This document shows positions 35,664-45,432 of a stretch of 64,000 nt of DNA, one piece after another. The notes below the pieces were generated by a model. That model did no database searches. It was not told the DNA's origin and saw only the letters and a list, made by a program, of their open reading frames with translations. This stretch comes from Paenibacillus sp. LHD-38 (GTDB taxonomy: Bacteria > Bacillota > Bacilli > Paenibacillales > Paenibacillaceae): assembly GCF_031157315.1 (NCBI RefSeq), contig NZ_JAVIFU010000013.1, positions 62,001 to 126,000 on the forward strand. The letters are read 5' to 3'. The first letter of the stretch is position 1; every line of letters starts with the position of its first letter. The translations under genes and the position numbers were made by a program.

Positions 35664-36584
35664 ATGGAAAAACGATTAACGACAACTGCAATGCTATTCA
35701 GTGTAGGCTTTGTGTTTATGCTTGTTTGCTCAGTCGGCGCTTTTTTCTACGGTATCCAAATCGGAACTGAAAAGACAGAAGCCAAGTATGAAAAAGATGA
35801 AGAAGGCACGATACAAGCCTCCGCTTCTGTAAGCCCTTACCAACAGCAGGATTTGGTTTCTTTCTATCATACTGTATTTTTACCTTACCGTGAATTTCAA
35901 AACGAATGGTTTACGGCAATGAACAAATTATCGCAAGGAAAAACAAATGAAGCAACTTCAATGTTTAAAGATTTGGCAAGTTTAGCCGATGATAAAGCTA
36001 AGGAAGCGAGCTCGGTCGACATGCAGCGCTCTCCACTGCTTGGACAAGCCCAAGTCAGCTATATCCGCAGTCTCAAGCTTTTCAAAGACGCTTCTATAAA
36101 AGCGGCGACTAATGCCAAGACTCAAACCTATAATGAGCTGAAGAAAAACATCGATCAAGAAAAAAACTACCTATCTGCTTCCCAATTTGCACTGAGCGCG
36201 CAGCAAACTTATTATTCCGCGATGCTGAAATGGGCAGCTACAGTAGATCTTGATATTCCTTCGGACTATAAGTCGCCGGCTCTGCTTGAGCTGACACAGT
36301 GGAAAAATCTAACAATAACGATCAAAAATAAATTAATGGCCGATCAGCTGTTGACTCGCAAAAAGCTTACTTCTTATTATCCGCAGGACTTAACTAGCCG
36401 CGTTGACGAGTTTGTCGAATCGGGACAAGCATCCAAAATGAAGGTTCATACCGTTTCAGCCGTTGTTGATCTCCTTATCAATACGGAAGCTGTCCGGTCA
36501 GGTGATTTTACTGAAAGCAAGTCACGCCTTTACGAGCAAGCACTGCTTCCTCAGCTGCCATTTTTCACTTCAGAAACGAATTAA
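35664..36584 (+). CDS. Membrane-anchored helical protein of unknown function
   Basis: 306 residues. One N-terminal transmembrane segment (residues 10-30) followed by a long, mostly alpha-helical, Lys/Gln/Ala-rich domain; no Cys and no catalytic motif. AAGGAGATAG precedes the ATG. Stops one base before the convergent rhodanese gene. I cannot assign a family. Confidence 0.75.
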   Translation: MEKRLTTTAMLFSVGFVFMLVCSVGAFFYGIQIGTEKTEAKYEKDEEGTIQASASVSPYQQQDLVSFYHTVFLPYREFQNEWFTAMNKLSQGKTNEATSMFKDLASLADDKAKEASSVDMQRSPLLGQAQVSYIRSLKLFKDASIKAATNAKTQTYNELKKNIDQEKNYLSASQFALSAQQTYYSAMLKWAATVDLDIPSDYKSPALLELTQWKNLTITIKNKLMADQLLTRKKLTSYYPQDLTSRVDEFVESGQASKMKVHTVSAVVDLLINTEAVRSGDFTESKSRLYEQALLPQLPFFTSETN

Positions 36585-36911
36585 TTAGTCATATTGAAAT
36601 CCTTTTAACGAGGCTATTGCTGCCATCCCGCCGGTAACGTTGTGGAGGCCGCTATAGCCTTGTTTTTCTAAATAATCGCAAACCGCTGCGCTGCGAACCC
36701 CGTGCGCGCAAATAATGTAGATGGGCTTTGAATCATTCACTTCGTTCAAACGTGCGGGTATCGTATTCATAGGTATTAATACGGAATTCTCTAAATGATA
36801 ATAATCCCATTCAAAATCTTCTCTCACATCTATAATTTGGTTTGCTTCAACTTCTCCGCTGTTTAGCAAATCAAGCATCAATTGAGGAGTCACATCCTGC
36901 CATTTTTCCAC
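36585..36911 (-). CDS. Rhodanese-like domain protein (GTG start)
   Basis: Single-domain sulfurtransferase-like protein, 108 residues. IIDVREDFEWDYYHLENS at the start of the domain and active-site loop CAHGVRS (catalytic Cys). GGGAGG precedes the GTG. Divergent from serA across 240 bp. Confidence 0.88.
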   Translation of the reverse strand: MEKWQDVTPQLMLDLLNSGEVEANQIIDVREDFEWDYYHLENSVLIPMNTIPARLNEVNDSKPIYIICAHGVRSAAVCDYLEKQGYSGLHNVTGGMAAIASLKGFQYD

Positions 36912-36994
36912 GTAAAAAGACCTCCCATGTCATATTTTGTTGTTTATGATGCTAGAATCATAACGAAATTTTCACAATTCAGCAAGTTTGAGGA

Positions 36995-37024
36995 TTGCTT
37001 TTCCACACCCCCTTGCATTAAAAT
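36995..37024 (+). promoter_or_regulatory. Candidate sigma-A promoter of serA
   Basis: -35 TTGCTT (36995-37000), 18-nt spacer, -10 TAAAAT (37019-37024). The predicted start near 37031 gives a leader of about 120 nt that contains a terminator-like hairpin. Confidence 0.5.
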
Positions 37025-37047
37025 AGAAAAGTCTGAGATCGATGATC

Positions 37048-37095
37048 AAACTCTCGTCCCGCTGCTGCACAACGGTGCCGGGTAGAGGGTTTTTC
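37048..37095 (+). terminator. Terminator-like hairpin in the serA leader (possible attenuator)
   Basis: AAACTCTC pairs with GAGGGTTT (8 bp), then a 2x2 mismatch, then CCCG/CGGG, with a TTTTT run at 37090-37094. No plus-strand gene ends here. A competing helix is visible: GAGA at 37034-37037 can pair with TCTC at 37052-37055 around an inner GATC-GAT-GATC hairpin, which would free the 3' arm. A second hairpin GCGAAGC-6 nt-GCTTCGC (37108-37127) sits just before the SD. Confidence 0.55.
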
Positions 37096-37151
37096 TGTTC
37101 ATATTAAGCGAAGCCTTCAAGCTTCGCCCCAATTTAGGAGGCATGCTTCAC

Positions 37152-38744
37152 ATGTTTAAAGTGTTAGTTTCCGATCCAATTAGCGATTTGGGCATTCAGC
37201 AGCTTGTTGATGCGTCAGATGTCGCAGTCGACAAAAAGCCTGGATTAAGCGAAGACGAATTAGTAGCCATCATCGGCGAATACGACGCGTTGCTCGTACG
37301 CAGCCAAACGCGTGTTACCGCTAAGATAATGGAAGCTGGTAAACAACTGAAAGTCGTTGGACGTGCAGGTGTAGGTGTCGATAATATCGACCTTGACGCA
37401 GCAACCCAACGTGGAATTATCGTAATCAATGCACCAGACGGCAATACGATCACGACCTGTGAGCATACTTTTGCAATGATGATGGCAGTTGCCCGTCATA
37501 TTCCACAAGCTTACATGAAAACCGTTGGCGGTACATGGGATCGCAAATCTTTCCTTGGCGTTGAGCTTCGCGGCAAAACATTAGGCGTGCTCGGCATGGG
37601 ACGTATCGGAAGCGAAGTTGCCAAACGCGCAAAAGCTTTCGGCATGGACATCATGGGCTACGATCCGTTTATGACGGAAGAAAGAGCAGAAAAAATCGGT
37701 GTTAAGCTGGCTAGCGTGGATGACATTGTTCGCAATGCTGATTTCATGACCGTACATACGCCGCTTACAACGGAAACACGCCATATGATTGGCAAAGCAC
37801 AATTTGAAGTCATGAAGCCGGGCATGCGCATCGTAAACTGCGCACGCGGCGGAATTATCGATGAAATTGCATTGGTTGATGCTGTAGATGCCGGTATTGT
37901 TGCAGGCGCAGCATTCGATGTATTCGAAATTGAACCTCCTGCTGATGATCATCCGTTCTTGGGACATCCAAAAATTATCGTGACGCCGCATCTTGGCGCT
38001 TCAACTGTTGAAGCACAAGAAAACGTTGCAATCGATGTTTCGGAGCAGGTCCTTCACATTCTGCGCAGCGAGCCGTTCATCAATGCGGTTAACATGCCTC
38101 CGATTCCTGCTAACCTGCAAAGTATTCTTCAACCTTACTTCACGCTTGGCGAGAAGCTTGGTAACTTTATTGCGCAGTCAACGGAAGGTGCGGTCATTGA
38201 AATCGTTGTCGGCTATGCCGGTGAGCTTGCAGAGGTAGATACTCAGCCGCTTACTAGACATATCGTTCGCGGCGTTCTTGCTCATCACCTGGGGTCCGAG
38301 CAAGTTAATGTCGTTAACTCCCTGCATCTTGCAAAGGTTCGCGACGTAAATATCGTGATTCAGAAATCACACGCTTCGAAGGATTTCACTAACCTTGTAA
38401 CGGTATCGCTTCGCACGAAGAAGGAAGAGCGCGTCGTTTCCGGCACATTGCTGACAGGTTATGGTCCTCGTATCGTACAAATTGATAAGTACCCTGTGGA
38501 CGTTACGCCAGAAGGCAACCTGATTCTGATCTCGCATAACGATAAGCCTGGTATCATCGGCCGCGTAGGTACTCTTCTCGGCAATAATGACGTCAACATC
38601 GCTACGATGCAAGTAGGTCGTCAGCTCGTTGGCGGATCGGCGATCATGGTGCTTAGAGTCGATAAAGCTACACCAAAAGAAGTGCTTGAGCAGTTGACGA
38701 GCATGCCTGAACTTAATACCGCAAAAGAAATCACTCTTTTTTAA
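37152..38744 (+). CDS. serA: D-3-phosphoglycerate dehydrogenase SerA
   Basis: First step of serine synthesis. 530 residues from the ATG at 37152, chosen because AGGAGG ends at 37141 (10 nt spacing); the ATG at 37143 is only 1 nt from the SD. Domains: substrate/NAD-binding 1-315 with [23 protein letters not shown] and [12 protein letters not shown] (catalytic His), an intervening domain, and a C-terminal ACT domain ([14 protein letters not shown]) for serine feedback. Confidence 0.96.
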   Translation: MFKVLVSDPISDLGIQQLVDASDVAVDKKPGLSEDELVAIIGEYDALLVRSQTRVTAKIMEAGKQLKVVGRAGVGVDNIDLDAATQRGIIVINAPDGNTITTCEHTFAMMMAVARHIPQAYMKTVGGTWDRKSFLGVELRGKTLGVLGMGRIGSEVAKRAKAFGMDIMGYDPFMTEERAEKIGVKLASVDDIVRNADFMTVHTPLTTETRHMIGKAQFEVMKPGMRIVNCARGGIIDEIALVDAVDAGIVAGAAFDVFEIEPPADDHPFLGHPKIIVTPHLGASTVEAQENVAIDVSEQVLHILRSEPFINAVNMPPIPANLQSILQPYFTLGEKLGNFIAQSTEGAVIEIVVGYAGELAEVDTQPLTRHIVRGVLAHHLGSEQVNVVNSLHLAKVRDVNIVIQKSHASKDFTNLVTVSLRTKKEERVVSGTLLTGYGPRIVQIDKYPVDVTPEGNLILISHNDKPGIIGRVGTLLGNNDVNIATMQVGRQLVGGSAIMVLRVDKATPKEVLEQLTSMPELNTAKEITLF

Positions 38745-38767
38745 ATCGTATACAATAAAATGACAAG

Positions 38768-38804
38768 AAAAGAGCCAATCGAATGATTCGATTGGCTCTT
38801 TTTG
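38768..38804. terminator. Bidirectional terminator between serA and resE
   Basis: Near-perfect stem AAAGAGCCAATCGAAT / ATTCGATTGGCTCTTT flanked by A-run and T-run; serves serA on plus and can back up resE on minus. Confidence 0.88.
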
Positions 38805-38839
38805 TTTCACGAGCAACAAGAATTATCTGCTGTATTCTA

Positions 38840-38868
38840 CAAAAAAAGCGCCCCCTTAGGAGCGCTGT
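38840..38868 (-). terminator. Intrinsic terminator after resE
   Basis: AGCGCTCC-TAAG-GGGGCGCT stem on the minus strand followed by TTTTTTT, immediately after the resE stop. Confidence 0.85.
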
Positions 38869-38873
38869 GACAA

Positions 38874-40337
38874 CTACTGATGAGCTTCGACAGGGATCAG
38901 TAACGTAAACGAAGTTCCCGTTCCAGCACTGCTCTCGACAACTATTCGTCCATGATGCAGGTCGATTAGATTTTTAACAATGGCAAGACCAAGACCGGTA
39001 CCGCTTGAAGAACCGCGTTTACGCGCTTTATCCGCCTTGTAAAAGCGTTCAAAGATATAAGGCACATCTTCAGAAGGGATCCCTTGGCCCTCGTCTCTTA
39101 CGCTAAGCTGAACATACTGGCTGCCATTGACATTCTCATGCTTGCCGGCAATGGAAATTGATTTTCCTGAAGGGGTATGCCGCAGCGCATTATCGAGCAG
39201 GTTAGTTAAAACTTGCTCCAACCTGTCCTCGTCCGCTTCTTTAACCAGCAGCGGCTCCTGCGGCAATTCCGCAAGCAGCCTCACCTCGCGTTCCTTTGCA
39301 TACACCTGGAATTTCCGATGTACCCGTTTAAGAACATGACTAAGATCGACCTTTTGGAAGTTCATATCAACGTGACCTGCTTCCATGCGGGCAATATCCA
39401 GAAAATCATTCACCAGTCTGCCCATACGAAGCGATTCGTCATAAATAACCTGAACTAGCTCTTTCCGATCTTCTTCAGAAACCACAATGTCATCTAGCAA
39501 AGCTTCGCTATAACCTTGAAGCATAGAGAGCGGAGTTCTGATCTCATGGGAAATGTTAGCCACAAAATCTCTTCTGAGCTTCTCGAGCTTATGCTCCTCC
39601 GTCACATTCCGAATGACCGCGACTGCCCCCCGAATGACCCCTTTAGACTGAAGCGGAGCCATTACGGCTGACCAAACGCTGCTTAATACATGCACCTTAT
39701 CCGTCGCATCGCGCCCTTCTTCCATGACGCTCTGAAACAGCTCTCGCAGCGGCATAGGAACCTCGCTGTAGGAAGATGAGCTTTCAAATAAATCTTCCTG
39801 CCAAGCCTTCTCAACGCCTGACCACTGATTAATCAGCAAGTGTCCGCTCGGATTGGTCAGAATTATTTTTCCATCGGCATCAAAAGTTATAACCGAATCG
39901 CCCATGCTTCGCAAAATGCTCGCAAGATGATTTTTTTCATGGTTTAAATCATGAATGAGCTTATCCAGCTGCTCCGTCATATGATTAAAGGTTTGCGCCA
40001 GTTCTCCTATCTCATCGCTGGAGCGTATATCCACTCTTGTAGAGTAATTCCCCTGCGAGATGGAGACGGCAGCGTCTTTCAGCTGCAGCAGCGGCTGCTG
40101 AATCTTCTTGGATAGGAAAAACGCAAAAAAGGTAGATAATAAAAAGCCGATAATCGCAGTTAAGACGAACAGCACTTTCACTTGATGCGTATTGGTTTCA
40201 ACCCAGATGTCAACGTACTGCAGTAAAAACACACCAACAATCAAAAGTACAACAGCAACAAGCAGCATAATGGTCGCCCAGAGCTTGCCAACTACGCTGC
40301 GCCAGAGCTTGCCTGCCAAACGCTGCCACAAGCCCAT
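38874..40337 (-). CDS. resE: Sensor histidine kinase ResE
   Basis: Senses respiratory/redox status and phosphorylates ResD. 487 residues: two membrane helices (about 15-35 and 53-75) flanking a short extracytoplasmic loop, HAMP (76-130), a PAS-like region, HisKA with FVANISHEIRTPLSMLQGY (phospho-His), and HATPase with NLLDNALRHT, DEGQGI and GTGLGLAI. Starts right after the resD stop (TAAATG). Confidence 0.95.
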   Translation of the reverse strand: MGLWQRLAGKLWRSVVGKLWATIMLLVAVVLLIVGVFLLQYVDIWVETNTHQVKVLFVLTAIIGFLLSTFFAFFLSKKIQQPLLQLKDAAVSISQGNYSTRVDIRSSDEIGELAQTFNHMTEQLDKLIHDLNHEKNHLASILRSMGDSVITFDADGKIILTNPSGHLLINQWSGVEKAWQEDLFESSSSYSEVPMPLRELFQSVMEEGRDATDKVHVLSSVWSAVMAPLQSKGVIRGAVAVIRNVTEEHKLEKLRRDFVANISHEIRTPLSMLQGYSEALLDDIVVSEEDRKELVQVIYDESLRMGRLVNDFLDIARMEAGHVDMNFQKVDLSHVLKRVHRKFQVYAKEREVRLLAELPQEPLLVKEADEDRLEQVLTNLLDNALRHTPSGKSISIAGKHENVNGSQYVQLSVRDEGQGIPSEDVPYIFERFYKADKARKRGSSSGTGLGLAIVKNLIDLHHGRIVVESSAGTGTSFTLLIPVEAHQ

Positions 40338-41054
40338 TTACTTAGGCACCTCTAGCTTATAGCCAACGCCCCACACGGTGGTTATCATTGACGCCGCATC
40401 AGGAGACACCTTATTCAATTTCTCTCTTAAACGTTTAACATGGGTATCAACCGTACGTAAATCGCCAAAAAACTCGTAATTCCAAACATCCTTAAGCAGT
40501 TCTTCACGTGAAAACACTTTATCGGGCGACACTGCCAAGTAATGCAGCAGCTCATATTCTTTAGGCGTTAAGCTCACTTCATGTCCCCCTGCGGTTACAC
40601 GGTGAGCATCATGCTCGATAATGAGATGAGGGAACACAATGTTATTGCTTGAATTGATCTCTTTGGTTAGAAACGCCGTAGCAGATGAACGTCTTAATAT
40701 CGCTTTTACACGGTATATGACTTCGCGAGGGCTAAATGGTTTAACCACATAATCGTCTGCTCCAACCTCAAATCCCTGTACTCGGTTCATCTCTTCGCCT
40801 TTTGCGGTTAGCATAATAACTGGGGTTGCCTTTACTTGACGCAAGCGGGAGCATACCTCTACGCCGTCAATTCCCGGAAGCATCACATCAAGCAAGATGA
40901 GCGCATAATCGGTATTCGAAGCTAATCTAAGAGCTGTTTCACCGTCTTCAGCTTCATCGATTGTATAGCCTTCCTTCTCTAAATACATCTTGAGCAGTCG
41001 ACGAATGCGTTCTTCATCATCTACGACCAATATACGGCTTGAATAATCAGACAT
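40338..41054 (-). CDS. resD: Response regulator ResD
   Basis: OmpR-type regulator of aerobic and anaerobic respiration genes. 238 residues: receiver domain with phospho-acceptor Asp in LILLDVMLPG (near residue 56), Lys in VKPFSPREV, and a winged-helix C-terminal domain (LTPKEYELLHYLA...DTHVKRLREK). SD AGAGGAG. Downstream of resABC as in B. subtilis. Confidence 0.96.
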   Translation of the reverse strand: MSDYSSRILVVDDEERIRRLLKMYLEKEGYTIDEAEDGETALRLASNTDYALILLDVMLPGIDGVEVCSRLRQVKATPVIMLTAKGEEMNRVQGFEVGADDYVVKPFSPREVIYRVKAILRRSSATAFLTKEINSSNNIVFPHLIIEHDAHRVTAGGHEVSLTPKEYELLHYLAVSPDKVFSREELLKDVWNYEFFGDLRTVDTHVKRLREKLNKVSPDAASMITTVWGVGYKLEVPK

Positions 41055-41081
41055 AAGGCAATACTCCTCTCAATCTAAATA

Positions 41082-42341
41082 CTAAACACCAGAATAGGAA
41101 TGTAAACCTGCAATGACAAGGTTAACGCCCACGAGCGTGAACAATACGACGACAAAGCCGATTACTGCGAGCCAAGCGGAACGTTTTCCTTGCCAGCCGC
41201 GCGATAATCGGAAGTGCAAGTAAGCACTGTAATACAGCCATGTAATAAGGGCCCAAACTTCCTTCGGATCCCAGCCCCAGAAACGGCCCCATGCTATATT
41301 GGCCCAGATCATGGCGAATATCAAGGCTCCTAGCGTGAAAATTGGAAACCCGATCGCTATCGATCTGTAGCTGATTTCATCCAAATCTTCGGGGTCAACA
41401 CCCTCCATAACCGGATGTATAACTGCGCCGAGCGGCTTGCGGAACACGAGACGCAGCAATCCGTAAAGCAAGGAGCCAGCGATGATTGACCAAACAACGG
41501 TATTAAGCTTGCGACCCGAATTCGCGCCATTCATCCAATAAGGAGCTTCAAACAAGGGCTCCTTCATGCCAAGGAAAGTATCATACTTAACGATATCGCT
41601 ATTATAAGGCTTAACGATTGGCGGCAGCGAATAATCGACTGTTTCCGTAGTCGTCGTCTCAATTCCTTTTCCATCGATGCTAGACTTTTCTTGAATAAAT
41701 TGCGCTTCGTAGCCTGCTCCACGGAATGCAAAGACAGCTACGATAAAGCCTACGATTAGAATAATCGAGTATAACGAGAATTCCACCCAAAACTGCGCTT
41801 TTTTTGCTTCCTTCGTTTTGCCTTTAAAATCGACTACACGAAGCAGGTACATGAGGCCTGCGGCGAAACCAACCGCAAAAAACGCCTCGCCCAGCGCTGC
41901 TGTAGTGACATGCACTTTGAGCCAATAGTTATTAAGAGCCGGTATCAACGGCTGTACTTCTTGCGGAAATACAGATGCGTATGCAACGATAATAACCGTG
42001 AGCGGCAGTGAGAACATACCTAGCAAAGGTTTTCTATAGATGGCAAATACAATTGTAAAAGCAATCATGATTGCCATTCCGAGGAAGGTCATAAATTCAT
42101 ACATATTACTCGTTGGAATTTGCCCGCTGCCTGCCCATCTTGTGAAGAAGAAGGTCAGATGCGAGGCTAATCCAAGACTCGACGTGATAAATGCAATGCG
42201 TCCCCAGCGTTTCTCGTGCTGCAAAGGGTCACGGTTACTCCATTTCTTACCTGCAATCGCGATTACATAAAACATAAAAGCAAAACAATAAAGAAAAAAT
42301 GCGACGATAAATGCGTCGCTGCTAAAATCAACTAAACTCAC
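41082..42341 (-). CDS. resC: Cytochrome c biogenesis protein ResC/CcsA (GTG start)
   Basis: Membrane heme-handling partner of ResB in system II cytochrome c assembly. 419 residues, about eight helices, with the tryptophan-rich WWD-type heme motif GRFWGWDPKEVWALITWLYY near residue 345. The GTG overlaps the resB stop (GTGA); GGAGGG upstream. Confidence 0.94.
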   Translation of the reverse strand: MSLVDFSSDAFIVAFFLYCFAFMFYVIAIAGKKWSNRDPLQHEKRWGRIAFITSSLGLASHLTFFFTRWAGSGQIPTSNMYEFMTFLGMAIMIAFTIVFAIYRKPLLGMFSLPLTVIIVAYASVFPQEVQPLIPALNNYWLKVHVTTAALGEAFFAVGFAAGLMYLLRVVDFKGKTKEAKKAQFWVEFSLYSIILIVGFIVAVFAFRGAGYEAQFIQEKSSIDGKGIETTTTETVDYSLPPIVKPYNSDIVKYDTFLGMKEPLFEAPYWMNGANSGRKLNTVVWSIIAGSLLYGLLRLVFRKPLGAVIHPVMEGVDPEDLDEISYRSIAIGFPIFTLGALIFAMIWANIAWGRFWGWDPKEVWALITWLYYSAYLHFRLSRGWQGKRSAWLAVIGFVVVLFTLVGVNLVIAGLHSYSGV

Positions 42342-44002
42342 GCGCTGTTCCCTCCGTTATCAAGCGACTTCGGATCTACGGTTATCCCTATTTTTTGAAG
42401 CGCTCCCGCTACATCTGAGCGCATACCGTACCAGTTTTTGTTTGTGTGAGCACCCAATGAAAGCTCGCCGTCATCAATGCGCAGCCATATCCGGCGATGC
42501 TGCCAATAAGATCCCATCAACAGTCCGATCATCGAGAAGGCTGCTCCGATCCATACATAAGGCAGCGCCTTGTCCATACGCACATTTAAGTAAGTTGACG
42601 CTTCCGAAAAATCTACATTTTCCATCCCGTCGACGCGTATTTCAATTTTATCCGCGATAGCATGATTGATCGCATCCTGCGAAAACTTTACCTTATCCTT
42701 CTGCATAGGGAAATACATATACGGCTCGCCATTAGGTTCAAGTCCAGGTCCTTTAACGTTAAAGACGAACGCCGGAGCAATCGGATCACGGGACAAGGTC
42801 GTTGGTTCGCCATTGTCGCCAATAGCGAATTCCATGTAATTGGCATACAAATCAAGCGTGTATGGACCAAGCTTATGCTGCAAGGCCGAATCCTTCATGG
42901 GAAGATCAAACGGCCCGTATTTTTCCCCTGTCTCCTTGTTTACGAGAATAGGATGAACGGCATTTAAACGAGGCGTCGTATCAAAGTCAAATTGATACAG
43001 CTTTAACCCCTTATACTTTAGCGGCTCGTTCACAATGATATTATGCCGCTTAACTTCTTTGAGCTCTGGCTGTTGCGATTGATCCGAACAGTTGCTCAAG
43101 CATTCATAAAGCACCGCTTTTGTTTCAAAAAGCTTTGCGCGTGCTGTGCCTTTAAGCTTATCAGGCAGCTCATCGTCCTTGTAATACTCAACGGTAAACT
43201 TTTCATTCTTGACAAAATAATTCGTGTCCGCGATTTGTACGGTATCACCGTCGGGAATCGTTATGTAGCTGTCCATTTGCCAGCTAGGAATGCTCCTTGC
43301 CAAAATAGCCAAGAGAAACAAGATTAGCCCGATATGGTTAATGTAAGGACCCCAGCGGCTAAAACGATTTTTCTCCGCGAGCAGCGCGGAACCGTCGCGA
43401 TGGATGCGGTAGCCCTTTCGCTTGAGCTGCTCTCCGAATTTCTCCACCCAATGCTCCTCATTGCCTTCTATGGACTGCTTGTACACAGTCTTTTGGCGAT
43501 GAATGAACTGTAAGTGCTTGCGAATTTGCTGCTTGCTCAGCGCACGGTATAACGGCAGCACCCGATCCAAACTGCAAATGACAAGCGACGTCCCGATCAT
43601 GACCAGCAACCCAATGAACCACCAGGTTTCGTACGTATGCGTCAATCCAAACAAATAATAAAGCTTGCCCGGCAGTCCGTACGTCTCCTCGTAATAAACT
43701 GAAGGATCAAAGTTATTTAGAAAGGTGTTTTCCTGCGGATAAATTGTTCCTAACATTGCTGTCAAAAAAGTAATGACGATTAAATAAATCGCAATCTTGA
43801 CGGAGGAGAAAAAATTCCATATCTTATCAATGAAATTCGGATTGCTCTTCTGTGAACGACGGGCAACCCCGTCATACCTCATTTCAAGAGGCAAGTCAGA
43901 AATATCATTGTTCTCGAGCGGCTTTCCACAGCTCTCGCAAAGAACGGTGCCAACCGAATTCTGATGGCCGCACTCGCATTTTGTGTTCTCAACCACTAAC
44001 AC
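42338..44002 (-). CDS. resB: Cytochrome c biogenesis protein ResB (GTG start)
   Basis: Presents apocytochrome c for heme attachment. 554 residues. N-terminal zinc ribbon CECGHQNSVGTVLCESCG (the family's usual CxC...CxxC) precedes IDKIWNFFSSVKIAIYL (first helix), two further N-terminal helices, a large extracytoplasmic domain, and a C-terminal helix near residue 495. AGGAGG is 7 nt before the GTG at 44002. Confidence 0.94.
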   Translation of the reverse strand: MLVVENTKCECGHQNSVGTVLCESCGKPLENNDISDLPLEMRYDGVARRSQKSNPNFIDKIWNFFSSVKIAIYLIVITFLTAMLGTIYPQENTFLNNFDPSVYYEETYGLPGKLYYLFGLTHTYETWWFIGLLVMIGTSLVICSLDRVLPLYRALSKQQIRKHLQFIHRQKTVYKQSIEGNEEHWVEKFGEQLKRKGYRIHRDGSALLAEKNRFSRWGPYINHIGLILFLLAILARSIPSWQMDSYITIPDGDTVQIADTNYFVKNEKFTVEYYKDDELPDKLKGTARAKLFETKAVLYECLSNCSDQSQQPELKEVKRHNIIVNEPLKYKGLKLYQFDFDTTPRLNAVHPILVNKETGEKYGPFDLPMKDSALQHKLGPYTLDLYANYMEFAIGDNGEPTTLSRDPIAPAFVFNVKGPGLEPNGEPYMYFPMQKDKVKFSQDAINHAIADKIEIRVDGMENVDFSEASTYLNVRMDKALPYVWIGAAFSMIGLLMGSYWQHRRIWLRIDDGELSLGAHTNKNWYGMRSDVAGALQKIGITVDPKSLDNGGNSA

Positions 44003-44013
44003 AGTAAAACCTC

Positions 44014-44544
44014 CTACAGCTTAAGCAGCCTTTCAATCCGTTCGTCTATCTCTACTTCTGTCATACCGCCTACTTTGATTTCCATTATTGTCCCGTCCGG
44101 ATTAATGAAAAAAGTAGTCGGATAGGATTTTAATCCATAGCTGCGTTCCGTTTTCCGATTGACGTCACGCAAAATCGGATAATTCAAATCAAAGCGGTGA
44201 ACAAAATTGTTCACGGTTAACGTATCTTCGCTTAAATTAATAGCTAAGATAACGAGTCCTTGATCCTTCCATTTTGCATACTGTCTCTCGAACTCCGGCA
44301 TTTCCTTCACGCAGGGCGGACAGAACGTGCCCCAGAAATTAACGACGACAGCTTTGCCTTCATAATCGGACAATTGCCGAGAGTTCCCCTCAAGATCAAC
44401 AAGCTTAAAAGCCGGCGGCTTGTCGCCTTCTTTCAGAGGACCTTTGTCATCCGCGGCAAATAAGGTAGATCCTATTGCATACCCACCAATGATCAAGACG
44501 GCAATCAGTATGACAACTTGAACCGTCTTGCGCGATTTTCCCAT
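44014..44544 (-). CDS. resA: Thiol-disulfide oxidoreductase ResA
   Basis: Extracytoplasmic thioredoxin-like protein that reduces apocytochrome c. 176 residues from the ATG at 44544; GTG codons 12 and 15 nt upstream are alternatives. Signal anchor at residues 8-25. Active site WGTFCPPCVKEMP: the CxxC is CPPC, whereas B. subtilis ResA has CEPC; the following Glu (KEMP) is kept. cis-Pro loop YPTTFFI present. Confidence 0.93.
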   Translation of the reverse strand: MGKSRKTVQVVILIAVLIIGGYAIGSTLFAADDKGPLKEGDKPPAFKLVDLEGNSRQLSDYEGKAVVVNFWGTFCPPCVKEMPEFERQYAKWKDQGLVILAINLSEDTLTVNNFVHRFDLNYPILRDVNRKTERSYGLKSYPTTFFINPDGTIMEIKVGGMTEVEIDERIERLLKL

Positions 44545-44600
44545 AATTGAATTCACCACCAGCTTCTGTCTATGCAGTCACGAATATTACCATTATAACG

Positions 44601-44631
44601 AAAAGTCGACGGCAATTACTGCCGCCGTCGA
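44601..44631 (-). terminator. Terminator after rluB
   Basis: TCGACGGC / GCCGTCGA stem on the minus strand with a 10-nt loop, followed by CTTTTCG, starting one base after the rluB stop. Confidence 0.7.
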
Positions 44632-45378
44632 TTACTTTTTATGAACTTTATGTGTCTTGCTGTTCGCAATGTCAAGCAATTCTTTGATTTCCTGCGGCGT
44701 TAAATGACGATACTTACCTCTGCCTAGATTTTCAAGTCCAAGCTCGCCAAAACGTATCCGTTTCAATCTCGTCACCTTATGTCCAATCGCTTCGAACATC
44801 CGGCGAACCTGACGGTTGCGGCCTTCAAAGATCGTAATCGTAATCGTTGCTTCATTTCCGTCCGTGTCCACATCATGATATTCCACTTCAGCAGGAGCGG
44901 TCATGCCGTCTTCCAGCTTGATCCCCTTTTGCAGCTGCTCCAGCGCCGTTCCATGAGGAACGCCTTTAACCGTTGCACGATAGGTTTTCGGAACATGATG
45001 ACTCGGATGTGTTAATAAATTGGCGAATTCACCATCATTTGTTAGGAGAAGAAGCCCTTCCGTATCATAATCCAATCGCCCGACCGGATATACTCTCTCT
45101 TTGATCCCTGGCAAGAAGTCAGAAACCACTTTGCGGCCTTGAGGATCCTTGGCGCTTGTGATAACTCCCTTGGATTTGTTGAGCATGAGATATAGCTTCT
45201 TCTCGCTTCGAATCGGCTTGCCATTAACTGTAATGGCATCGACTGAAGGATCGGCTTTCACGCCAAGCGTCGTGATCTTCTCACCGTTAACCTCAACCAT
45301 CCCTGCCAAAATCATTTCTTCACACTTGCGACGGGATGCGATTCCCGCTGCGGCTAATATTTTCTGTAAACGTTCCAA
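44632..45378 (-). CDS. rluB: 23S rRNA pseudouridine synthase RluB (TTG start)
   Basis: Modifies 23S rRNA U2605 in the family. 248 residues from the TTG at 45378, set by GAGGTG 6 nt upstream. N-terminal S4 domain (LQKILAAAGIASRRKCEEMI), catalytic GRLDYDTEGLLLLTNDG (Asp), and the C-terminal IFEGRNRQVRRMFEAIGH. Between spmB and resA as in B. subtilis. Confidence 0.94.
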   Translation of the reverse strand: MERLQKILAAAGIASRRKCEEMILAGMVEVNGEKITTLGVKADPSVDAITVNGKPIRSEKKLYLMLNKSKGVITSAKDPQGRKVVSDFLPGIKERVYPVGRLDYDTEGLLLLTNDGEFANLLTHPSHHVPKTYRATVKGVPHGTALEQLQKGIKLEDGMTAPAEVEYHDVDTDGNEATITITIFEGRNRQVRRMFEAIGHKVTRLKRIRFGELGLENLGRGKYRHLTPQEIKELLDIANSKTHKVHKK

Positions 45379-45432
45379 TGCTTTCACCTCAATCTCCATC
45401 ATAACGATATGAAGAAGAAAGTACAAGCTTCA

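Noticed and set aside
37051..37095. T-box riboswitch upstream of serA
   Set aside because: The terminator resembles those after T-boxes, but the T-box sequence and a stem I/specifier region are not present in the available 240 bp.
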